Below, in pieces: positions 18,017 through 23,883 of a DNA stretch of 25,815 bases. Source of the stretch: Actinomycetota bacterium (GTDB lineage Bacteria; Actinomycetota; Thermoleophilia; UBA2241); the NCBI GenBank assembly GCA_003157715.1, contig PMKK01000064.1:1-25815 (forward strand), read 5' to 3'. The notes beneath the pieces are model-generated. The model ran no database searches. It worked only from the letters and a program-made list of their open reading frames with translations, and was not told where the DNA came from. A program made the position numbers and the translations under genes. The stretch's first letter is position 1. Each line of letters starts with the position of its first letter.

Positions 18017-18816
18017 CCTGGACCGTGGACATCATCGAGGCCGGGACCCTGCCTCACTCGTCGCTCGGCGCCTATGTCTACGGCGCTCTCGACGACGTTC
18101 AGCTCGATCTTCCCTGCTACTGCTGGCTGCTACGTGACGGACGACGCTCGATCCTGGTCGACACGGGTCCCGACGCCGAGCTCTCAGTCGACGTGGGCTA
18201 CGAGGTGGGTGGCGATCCCCGCGCCAGCCTCCTCGCCGCGCTGCACGGGGCCGGCACGGCGCCCGCGGCCATCGACGCGATCATCCACACGCATCTTCAC
18301 CAGGACCACATTCAAAACGACGTCCTCTTCGCGAACTCGCACGTACTGGTCCAGCGACTGGAGCTCGAGTCCGCGCTCGAAGCCGAGGCCCGCTGCGCCC
18401 TCCTGCCGGCCGAAGACCGCGAGACCATCGCCGCTGGTCCCTACGCCGAGTCGCAGGCTGCCGGGGTCTGGTACAGAGGGATCGCGAAGTTCAAGGATGC
18501 TCTGGGCGCTCGATTGCGCGTGGTCGATGGTGAGCAGGAGATTTTTCCAGGGCTGGCGGTATCGCCGAACGGCGGCCACACGTCCGGTCACCAGTGCGTG
18601 CTTGTCGCGACCGCCGAGGGCGATGTCTGTCTGTGCGGAGACACCGTCTCGCTGGCGATCAACCGCGACGTGGTGGGCCCGATGACCCCCGACGAAGAGG
18701 CCACTCGAGCCTTTCTCAGGCGTCTTCGCGCGGAGCCCTGGGAGGCGATCCCGTCTCACGAACCGGCCCTGCGGACTCATCGCTGGTTCCTGAGAAGCGC
18801 TCCGACCGGCGCCTGA
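18013..18816 (+). CDS. Metallo-beta-lactamase-fold hydrolase, N-acyl-homoserine-lactonase-like
   Basis: 267 residues from GTG 18013, the first possible start in frame. The zinc motif HTHLHQDH gives H94, H96, D98 and H99; the others expected are H189 (GGHTSGHQ), D210 (CGD) and H249 (SHEP), so the two-metal site is complete. Length and motif spacing match the AhlD/AttM-type lactonase branch, which opens lactone rings; many relatives act on other esters or lactones, so quorum quenching is not shown. Cytoplasmic, no signal peptide. It is divergent from the second APC permease and has its own promoter and two tiny upstream ORFs. Confidence 0.85.
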   Translation: MTWTVDIIEAGTLPHSSLGAYVYGALDDVQLDLPCYCWLLRDGRRSILVDTGPDAELSVDVGYEVGGDPRASLLAALHGAGTAPAAIDAIIHTHLHQDHIQNDVLFANSHVLVQRLELESALEAEARCALLPAEDRETIAAGPYAESQAAGVWYRGIAKFKDALGARLRVVDGEQEIFPGLAVSPNGGHTSGHQCVLVATAEGDVCLCGDTVSLAINRDVVGPMTPDEEATRAFLRRLRAEPWEAIPSHEPALRTHRWFLRSAPTGA

Positions 18817-18863
18817 CGCACCATCGTCGCCGCATCGTGTTCCCGAGGCCGGAACGGCCTGCC

Positions 18864-18893
18864 CGCCGGCGGCGCCGGGGGGCGCCGCCGGCG
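18864..18893. terminator. GC hairpin downstream of the metallo-hydrolase
   Basis: A perfect 13-bp stem (18864-18876 with 18881-18893) closed by GGGG. It lies 48 nt past the stop codon in the convergent gap (18817-19071). No T-run. Confidence 0.5.
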
Positions 18894-18935
18894 CGGGTTC
18901 GGCGTGTCCGCGGGTGCGGCGCCGGCGCGGGTTCG
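18887..18935. repeat. 15-bp direct repeat, period 34
   Basis: GCCGGCGCGGGTTCG occurs at 18887-18901 and again at 18921-18935, overlapping the end of the preceding hairpin. Confidence 0.6.
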
Positions 18936-18970
18936 ACGCCGGCCATGAGCGCGACGCCGCCCGGGAATTC

Positions 18971-19009
18971 GGCGCCGCCCGGGGGCGCCCATCGCCCCCG
19001 GGCGGCGCC
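18971..19009. terminator. Very strong 17-bp GC hairpin
   Basis: The arms at 18971-18987 and 18993-19009 are perfect reverse complements (17 bp, nearly all G/C) around a 5-nt loop. It lies between convergent genes and may terminate transcription from either side; no T-run. Confidence 0.55.
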
Positions 19010-19071
19010 AGGGGCGCACGTGGCTGACAGGCCGACGAAGACGCCCTCCGCCATCCACGGGTGCCGGCTGC

Positions 19072-19320
19072 TTATCCTTCCTGGACCTCGTAGATCTCGT
19101 CGGCGACGAGGCCGTGCGCCTCACGATGTACTTCGCTGGCGTCGTCCGCCGTCGGCGCCTCCACCAGGCAGAAGATCCGGCCCGCCTTCTCGTCGACCCA
19201 GTAACGCTGATAGTTCACGCCGCGTTCCTTCTGCGTTGCCACATCCTTGCGATGCGCCTCGGCTACATCGTCTGCGGATACTCCGCCATCGATTCTGTGA
19301 ATGTCCATGTAGAGGGGCAT
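19072..19320 (-). CDS. DUF4242 (SCO4226-like) small protein
   Basis: 82 residues from ATG 19320, with GGGAGGCG upstream on the minus strand. The sequence follows the DUF4242 pattern: MPLYMDIH at the start, DVAEAHRKDVATQ, VNYQRYWVDEKAGRIFCLVEAP, and HREAHGLVADEIYEV near the end. A relative, SCO4226 of Streptomyces, is a small nickel-binding ferredoxin-like protein; the conserved His residues (H8, H23, H65, H69) could bind metal here too. The cellular role is unknown. It stands alone, with GC hairpins at its 3' side and short direct repeats upstream. Confidence 0.88.
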   Translation of the reverse strand: MPLYMDIHRIDGGVSADDVAEAHRKDVATQKERGVNYQRYWVDEKAGRIFCLVEAPTADDASEVHREAHGLVADEIYEVQEG

Positions 19321-19355
19321 GTTCGCCTCCCGGGCTCAGCCTGACTTGCGAGACG

Positions 19356-19400
19356 TCTCGACGGCGTTTCCACCACGAGCTTTCTCGACAGCGTTTCCAC
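19356..19400. repeat. 18-bp direct repeat (17/18), period 27
   Basis: TCTCGAC(G/A)GCGTTTCCAC at 19356-19373 and 19383-19400, in the 304-bp gap 19321-19624. That gap also holds two small hairpins near the twin-peptide genes; no other gene was convincing. Confidence 0.6.
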
Positions 19401-19501
19401 TCTGACCGACATGAGAAACCGTTCTCCGGGGGCGCTTCTCTCGACCCGGCAATCAGCGTCGACTTGCGGGACAACACCTACGAGCCAGGCGGCGTCCGAG
19501 C

Positions 19502-19519
19502 GCTGCCCGGCGGGGCAGC
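19502..19519. other. 7-bp perfect stem-loop upstream of the twin peptides
   Basis: GCTGCCC-GGCG-GGGCAGC, about 105 nt before the first peptide start. It may be a terminator for unseen upstream transcription or part of a structured leader. Confidence 0.35.
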
Positions 19520-19587
19520 CTGATAGTGCGGGCAAGGGGGGCCGAGTGCCCCTGAAGGACCTCGCGGCGACCCTGACGATCCAAGGT

Positions 19588-19603
19588 CGATCCGCGAGGA
19601 TCG
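19588..19603 (+). promoter_or_regulatory. GNRA-loop hairpin just upstream of the peptide ribosome site
   Basis: CGATCC-GCGA-GGATCG forms a 6-bp stem with a GCGA tetraloop, ending 10 nt before the AGGAGG at 19614-19619. It could shape access to the strong ribosome site. Confidence 0.35.
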
Positions 19604-19624
19604 CGCACCGGAAAGGAGGGTCTG

Positions 19625-19720
19625 ATGAAGTTGATCAGAGGCTTGTATCCAAAGCTCGCGCTGGTGGCGGTGCTCGTCTCGCTCGCCGTCGCGAGCGGCG
19701 CGGCCAAGAAGTGGGCTTAG
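19625..19720 (+). CDS. Small hydrophobic peptide, twin A (31 aa)
   Basis: ATG 19625 has a near-ideal AGGAGG at 19614-19619, 5 nt upstream. The product is 31 residues: a basic N-terminus (K2, R5, K10), LYPKLA at 7-12, one hydrophobic membrane-spanning stretch (about 11-27), then K28 K29 W30 A31. It is clearly related to the next peptide: both share LYx(K/R)(L/V)A and the end LAVASGAxxKWx. I recognise no family. Possible roles, all inferred: a small membrane regulator, a signal or pheromone precursor, or a toxin-like peptide. No processing enzyme or immunity protein is recognisable nearby. The strong ribosome site and a homologous neighbour argue against chance. Confidence 0.65.
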   Translation: MKLIRGLYPKLALVAVLVSLAVASGAAKKWA

Positions 19721-19776
19721 CCGCGCCCGCGGCACCCCATCAGTCTGCATCGGTTTGCCAAGGGAGAGAGGGAATC

Positions 19777-19869
19777 ATGAAATCGTTGCTTTACAGCAGA
19801 GTCGCCATGGGACTTGCGCTCGTCGTCGCCCTGGCCGTCGCCAGCGGTGCCTGGTGGAAGTGGGACTGA
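19777..19869 (+). CDS. Small hydrophobic peptide, twin B (30 aa)
   Basis: ATG 19777 lies 57 nt after twin A, preceded by AGGGAGAGAGGG at 19761-19772. The 30 residues are basic at the start (K2, R8), have LYSRVA at 5-10, a hydrophobic stretch (about 9-25), LAVASGA at 19-25, and end W26 W27 K28 W29 D30. Matching to twin A needs only one single-residue gap, so the two arose by tandem duplication and have diverged. Unlike twin A it carries three Trp residues near the membrane edge, as in interfacial anchors. Function unknown. A larger frame that runs through this peptide from 19411 has no coding logic upstream and is rejected. Confidence 0.65.
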   Translation: MKSLLYSRVAMGLALVVALAVASGAWWKWD

Positions 19870-19907
19870 CCCGGTAGCTCGACACCCCGCCGCCGGGAGA
19901 AGCCCGT

Positions 19908-19963
19908 GACCTGGCCGTTGACGTTCGGCTGACCGGCCCGCGACCTGACCGTTGACGTTCGGC
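19908..19963. repeat. 22-bp direct repeat (21/22), period 34
   Basis: Copies at 19908-19929 and 19942-19963 share GACCTG(G/A)CCGTTGACG and the following six bases. They lie just after twin B in the 321-bp gap 19870-20190. In the rest of that gap I see no supported gene; a 66-codon frame at 19978-20178 lacks a ribosome site and family features. Confidence 0.6.
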
Positions 19964-20190
19964 CGGCCGGTGTACCGATGTACGCCGCCCCGAGCAGCGA
20001 CCTGTCCCCGGCTGTTCCGAGTGTCGTCAGCGGTGGCAACGCGCAACGACAGGCCGCCGACCGAGCCCACAAGCTCGTCGGCGACCCGTCGTTTCGCCTG
20101 CGCGAGGCGCATGCCGCCGGGTCATCGCCGGGTCGTCGGCACCCTGGAACCGCGGGACCGCGAGGGACCGCCGCGTGAGGCGACCTGCAG

Positions 20191-20541
20191 CTAGGCCGCC
20201 TTGCGCTCTTGCTCTGCCTCGCGTGTGTCCCCGGGCAGTCGCGCCGGCTCGCCGGCGGACTCCGTGCGCGCCGGCTCGCCGGCAGACTCCGCGGAGGCCA
20301 GCTTCCGCCGGTCGGCGACGATCGCGTAGACGATGCCGGCGGCAATGACCACCGCGATCGCGACGCCCGTGATGACGAGCCCGACGCTCGTCCCGCCGTG
20401 CCCCGCTGGAAGCGCGCCGGCCGGCGCGCCGCGGCCGCGCACCAGAGCGGCTTGCGCCACGGACACGCCGACCGTGAGCACTATCACTGCCGCGGACACG
20501 AGCGCCGCGGGCACCGCATGCTTCAACAGATGGGAACTCAT
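20191..20541 (-). CDS. Small two-TM membrane protein of unknown function
   Basis: 116 residues from ATG 20541, with GAGGTGGG upstream. Two hydrophobic stretches (about 11-33 and 52-76) flank a Gly/Ala/His loop; the C-terminal tail is charged and faces the opposite side. The tail holds a 9-residue duplication (ESAGEPAR twice), encoded by a 27-bp DNA repeat at 20241-20264 and 20268-20291. No recognised domain. It could be a signal peptide plus one anchor rather than two TM helices. Codon pattern and ribosome site support a real gene, but conservation is untested. Confidence 0.6.
   Translation of the reverse strand: MSSHLLKHAVPAALVSAAVIVLTVGVSVAQAALVRGRGAPAGALPAGHGGTSVGLVITGVAIAVVIAAGIVYAIVADRRKLASAESAGEPARTESAGEPARLPGDTREAEQERKAA
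20241..20291. repeat. In-frame 27-bp-period repeat in the membrane-protein tail
   Basis: GCGCCGGCTCGCCGGC(G/A) plus seven bases at 20241-20264 and 20268-20291; gives two ESAGEPAR units. Confidence 0.6.
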
Positions 20542-20709
20542 TGTCCCACCTCGATTCCTGTCAGACTCCCAGCACCTTGCTGGCTGTTCCGTACGATACC
20601 CGCGGCCCAGACCTCGGAAGCGCGGCGACGCCGGTCGTGTGCGGGACCGCCGTCGCTGACCACCAGCGTGTCCCGGAAGTCGAAAGTGACCGCTTTGAGC
20701 AAGACGAGC

Positions 20710-21507
20710 CTAGCAGGGTCCGGGCCGGCCGCCCGCCTCGCTTGCGATCAAGTGGGTGAGCGCCGCGCGCGCCTGCCGCAGCGCCGTCTCCAGATCAAAA
20801 CCGGGCGAGGCGACGACCATCTGCATGAAGATCCCGTCGAGCAGGATCGAGGCGAACTGGCCGAGCGCCGCCGAGCGCCGAGTGCTCATCGGCGAGCCGG
20901 TGGCTGGTGGCGAGTCGGCGACCGGTAGCGAGTCGGCGGCCGGTGGCGAGTCGGCGGCCGGTGGCGAAAGGACATCCGCGGCCCACTCGTACCAGCTCTG
21001 ATAGTAAGCCACAATGTGTCGGTGCAGCTCCGCGTCTCGCGAGGCCTCGGGCAGCAGCTCGTAGAACGCCGCGTAGCGCCGGAGCCTCTCTTCGACCTGC
21101 TCGGCGCTGCCCACGATCAAGTAGACACGCTCTGCCAGCGTGGCGCCGGCGGACGGTACGGCGCCGAAGTGATGGGACTCGCGGATGGCGACGTCATCGA
21201 GCAGGGCGAGCACGAGCTGCTGCTTGCCGCCGAAGTAGTACCAGACCCCGGACTTGTTGACGTTCGCCTCGGCCGAGATGGCCTGCAGCGTCAGGGCCTG
21301 ATAGCCGCGCTCGGTCAGAATGCGCTTAGCTGCCGCCATGATCTTCTGGGCGGTCGGGTGAAGCTGTCGCGAGGGGCGGCTGCGCACACCGGGACCGCCC
21401 CCCTGAGCCGCTTCATCCCCCTGAGCCGTTTCTTTCCCCTGAGCCGTTTCTTTCCCCTGAGTTGCTTCTCCTTGCCGGTTCGACTCGAACGGCGCTGTCT
21501 GTGACAC
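20710..21507 (-). CDS. TetR-family repressor with two repeat-expanded segments
   Basis: 265 residues from GTG 21507, with AAGGGG upstream. The TetR DNA-binding domain is about 50-102, with helix-turn-helix ISAEANVNKSGVWYYFGGKQQLV and the typical YYF. Helices of the ligand domain follow. Two low-complexity parts are odd: the N-terminal tail (about 13-37) is built of QGKETA-type six-residue units, and a loop in the ligand domain (about 182-206) of PPAADS-type units. Each is encoded by an 18-bp tandem array, so copy changes keep the frame. The gene is divergent from an EamA exporter across a perfect palindrome, so it likely represses both itself and the exporter until a substrate binds. Confidence 0.9.
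   Translation of the reverse strand: MSQTAPFESNRQGEATQGKETAQGKETAQGDEAAQGGGPGVRSRPSRQLHPTAQKIMAAAKRILTERGYQALTLQAISAEANVNKSGVWYYFGGKQQLVLALLDDVAIRESHHFGAVPSAGATLAERVYLIVGSAEQVEERLRRYAAFYELLPEASRDAELHRHIVAYYQSWYEWAADVLSPPAADSPPAADSLPVADSPPATGSPMSTRRSAALGQFASILLDGIFMQMVVASPGFDLETALRQARAALTHLIASEAGGRPGPC
20906..20967. repeat. 18-bp tandem array inside tetR (ligand domain)
   Basis: Units at 20906-20923, 20924-20941, 20942-20959 and a partial one to 20967; consensus GGTGGCGAGTCGGCG(G/A)CC. Each adds six residues. Confidence 0.85.
21400..21471. repeat. 18-bp tandem array inside tetR (N-terminal tail)
   Basis: Four units at 21400-21417, 21418-21435, 21436-21453 and 21454-21471; the two central ones are identical (CCCCTGAGCCGTTTCTTT). 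Each adds six residues. Confidence 0.85.
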
Positions 21508-21638
21508 CTCGACCCCTTGTTCGTGTAGCCGTTGCGACCGCGGCCGCGCTCCACGCGAGCTTACTCCGCTCCGGCGAGCAGCGAAAAGACCGAGCGAGCG
21601 ACTACGCCGCCCCGCTGAGCCGCGCCGCTACGCCTCCT

Positions 21639-21671
21639 CGCTACGCCGTCCCGCTACGCCGTCCCGCTACG
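21639..21671. repeat. 13-bp tandem repeat in the tetR leader
   Basis: CGCTACGCCGTCC at 21639-21651 and 21652-21664, then a partial third copy to 21671. It lies in the long transcribed leader of tetR. Confidence 0.7.
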
Positions 21672-21724
21672 TCACCTTTCTTCGTCACCCGGCTGCGTCA
21701 CCTGACTATGTTCCGCCCCGAATG

Positions 21725-21732
21725 GTTATACT
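21725..21732. promoter_or_regulatory. Back-to-back -10 boxes for tetR and the EamA exporter
   Basis: TATACT at 21727-21732 (plus) and TATAAC at 21725-21730 (minus) overlap, each a 5/6 match to the consensus. -35 boxes are weak. The tetR leader would be about 210 nt and the exporter leader about 180 nt. Confidence 0.5.
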
Positions 21733-21749
21733 CACCCGATCGGGTGAGT
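21730..21749. promoter_or_regulatory. Perfect 20-bp palindrome, likely TetR operator
   Basis: ACTCACCCGA-TCGGGTGAGT is fully symmetric. It overlaps the exporter's -10 box and fills the spacer of the minus-strand promoter, so one bound TetR dimer pair would block both directions. Confidence 0.75.
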
Positions 21750-21770
21750 TGACGTCGGGTGTCTCGCCGC

Positions 21771-21842
21771 GCACCGGGTCGTACCGGGTCGTGGACCGCG
21801 CACCGGGTCGTGGACCGCGCACCGGGTCGTGAACCGTGCACC
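21771..21842. repeat. 19-bp tandem repeat in the exporter leader
   Basis: Units at 21781-21799, 21800-21818 and 21819-21837, with partial copies on both sides; consensus G(C/T)ACCGGGTCGTGGACCGC. The period is not a multiple of three, so it is not a coding repeat. The 413-bp gap 21508-21920 holds only this array, the 13-bp array and the shared promoter/operator. Confidence 0.75.
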
Positions 21843-21920
21843 AACGCTCCCGTCGAGCGAAGGGAAGCTGCTGAACCAGACAGGTCCTCAGACGAGCGCC
21901 TCGGACACGCCGTGAAGGTC

Positions 21921-22961
21921 ATGAGCCCCGTGAGCCGCGTAAGCCGTGAGCCGCGGGCTCTCGACGACCCGCTGGCGGCGTCGCGACGCACCCGGACCGG
22001 CATGCTCGCGGCCCTGCTGAGCGGCGCGCTCTGGGGCGCTTCGGCCGTCATTCTGGGTGAGGCCCTGACACGCCGCCCGCTGGTGGCCGCCGGAGCCCTG
22101 TTTGCCGCGCCGCTGGCGGCAGCCGCCCTGCACGACACGTTCGCCTTCGCGTGGGTGAGCACGGCAGATGCCGCCGCCGGACGCTTGCGCGAAGCGGCCG
22201 CGGCGCTGCGTACGCAAGACGGCCTCGTGGTCTGTCTGGCAGCGCTGATCGGCGGCCCGCTGGCGATGTCGACCTATCTGCTGGCGATCGCCTTTGCCGG
22301 AGCCTCGTCGGCAGTCGCCATCTCGGCGCTCTACCCCGCCCTGGGGGCGCTGCTCGGCTATCTGGTGCTCGGCGACCGCCTGGGCAGCCGGGGGTGGGCG
22401 GGTGTCGTTCTGGCCGTGAGCGGAGCGACGCTCGCCAGCTACGCGCCGCCCGCCGGAGCGTCGCCCCACTATCTGCTGGGTGCGCTCTGCGCGGTCGCGT
22501 CGGCGACGGGCTGGGCCGTCGAAGGCGTGCTCGTGGCCCGCAGCCTGTCGCGCATGCCGGCCCTGGCCGCGCTCAACATCCGCGAGGGAGTGTCGGCTCT
22601 CGTGTTCCTGGCGCTCGTCCTGCCACTGTTCGGCGCCGCCGCCGTGACGGCCCGCACGGTGGCCTCGCCGACGATCGCCATCCTGGTCGTCGCCAGCCTC
22701 TGCGGAGCCGGCGCGTACCTGCTCTACTACCGCTCGCTCGATCTGCTGGGCCCGTCGCGCGCCATGCCGGCCAACAGCACCTACGTCCTGTGGACCATCG
22801 CCCTCAGCCTGCTGGTCACCGGCCAGTCGCCGGGCTGGCGGCTCGTGCTGGGCGGCGTCGTGGTGGTGGCCGGCATCGGCCTGGTGGCCGCCGACAGGCC
22901 GCTGCCGGCGCTGGAGGATGGCGACGAACGAGCGCTCGGCGACGCGGCCGGCCAGGCCTAG
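21921..22961 (+). CDS. EamA-family (DMT) transporter
   Basis: 346 residues from ATG 21921 with GAAGG close upstream; the open frame from 21759 crosses the 19-bp repeats and is not supported. Ten hydrophobic segments in two five-helix EamA repeats, e.g. GALWGASAVILGEAL in the first and GALCAVASATGWAVEGVLVAR in the second. Members export or import small metabolites, often amino acids or drugs, across the inner membrane. It is controlled with the divergent TetR gene. It overlaps the next gene, on the opposite strand, by 4 bp at its 3' end. The substrate is unknown. Confidence 0.88.
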   Translation: MSPVSRVSREPRALDDPLAASRRTRTGMLAALLSGALWGASAVILGEALTRRPLVAAGALFAAPLAAAALHDTFAFAWVSTADAAAGRLREAAAALRTQDGLVVCLAALIGGPLAMSTYLLAIAFAGASSAVAISALYPALGALLGYLVLGDRLGSRGWAGVVLAVSGATLASYAPPAGASPHYLLGALCAVASATGWAVEGVLVARSLSRMPALAALNIREGVSALVFLALVLPLFGAAAVTARTVASPTIAILVVASLCGAGAYLLYYRSLDLLGPSRAMPANSTYVLWTIALSLLVTGQSPGWRLVLGGVVVVAGIGLVAADRPLPALEDGDERALGDAAGQA

Positions 22962-23872
22962 AACGTCCAGGTGACGCCGGTCAGTTCCTCTGAGACCTTC
23001 CAGAGGCGCCGCGCCGTCTCTTTGTCTGTCGCCGACGCGATCGGTTGCACTGCGGTCGGATACCCGCGCAGCTCGCCAAATCCGTTCGGACCGTAGAACC
23101 GCCCGCCCTCCGCCGCTGGATCGACGGCGGCGTAGAGCTCGCTGAGCGCCCCCCTCTCGGCGCTCTGCGCCAGGACACGGTTGCCGACCCGCAGGAGCTG
23201 CTTCAACGGCCCGGTCGGACCGCTGCTTTGCAGGTTCGTGCTCGCATAGCCGGGGTGAGCCAGCAGCGAGCGGACGGCGATCCCGGCCGCCCGCACCCGG
23301 CGGTCCAGCTCGAGGGCGAAGAGCACGTTGGCGAACTTGGACTGCTGATAGAAGCCGCGCGGCGAATACGACCGCTCGCCGGTGAGATCGTCGAAGTGGA
23401 TCGAGCCTCCCTTGTGCTCGCCCGAACTGACCGTCACCACCCGTGGGTCGCGGCCGTGACGGATGGTCTCGAACAGCAGTCCGCTCAAGGCGAAGTGGCC
23501 CAGATGGTTGGTGGCAAACTGGGACTCGAACCCCTGCCGCGTCAGGCGCCGCGGCGGGTACATCACCCCAGCGTTGTTGACGAGCACGTCCACTCCCATG
23601 CCGTCACTAATGATCGCGGCCGCGAAGGCCCGCACCGAGTCCAGGTCGGCGAGGTCCAGTGTCCGGTACTCGACGGCGACGCCGGGCTGCGCTGCCTTGA
23701 GCCTGGCGACGGCCTCGCCCCCCTTCGCCGCGCTTCGAGTGGCCAGCACGACCCGGCCGCCGTGGGCGGCGAGCTGGCAAGCGGTCTCGTAGCCGAGGCC
23801 GCTGTTGGCGCCGGTCACGATGAAGGTGCGGCCGGACTGGTCGGCGATCTGGGCAGCGGTCCAGCGATCCAT
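22958..23872 (-). CDS. Short-chain dehydrogenase/reductase, retinol-dehydrogenase-like
   Basis: 304 residues from ATG 23872 with GGAG 6 nt upstream. Classical SDR features: TGANSGLG cofactor loop at 20-27, NNAG at 99-102, catalytic S149/S150, Y175 and K179 (YQQSK). R46 after the second strand suggests a preference for NADP. The ~300-residue length and HPGYASTNL stretch match the retinol-dehydrogenase/protochlorophyllide-reductase-like branch. It reduces or oxidises a carbonyl/alcohol; the substrate is unknown. It starts 11 nt after the sulfhydrylase gene on the same strand, so the two form an operon. Confidence 0.9.
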   Translation of the reverse strand: MDRWTAAQIADQSGRTFIVTGANSGLGYETACQLAAHGGRVVLATRSAAKGGEAVARLKAAQPGVAVEYRTLDLADLDSVRAFAAAIISDGMGVDVLVNNAGVMYPPRRLTRQGFESQFATNHLGHFALSGLLFETIRHGRDPRVVTVSSGEHKGGSIHFDDLTGERSYSPRGFYQQSKFANVLFALELDRRVRAAGIAVRSLLAHPGYASTNLQSSGPTGPLKQLLRVGNRVLAQSAERGALSELYAAVDPAAEGGRFYGPNGFGELRGYPTAVQPIASATDKETARRLWKVSEELTGVTWTF

Positions 23873-23883
23873 GACTGCTCCTG

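Noticed and set aside
19411..19776. Longer frame that would extend twin peptide B upstream
   Set aside because: The upstream part has no ribosome site, covers twin A in another frame and reads as low-complexity sequence; ATG 19777 has its own ribosome site.
19978..20178. 66-codon plus-strand ORF in the gap after the twin peptides
   Set aside because: No ribosome site, no family features, and no conserved-looking segment.
20906..21471. Possible CRISPR-like arrays
   Set aside because: Units are 18 bp, contiguous without spacers and coding within tetR; there are no cas genes.
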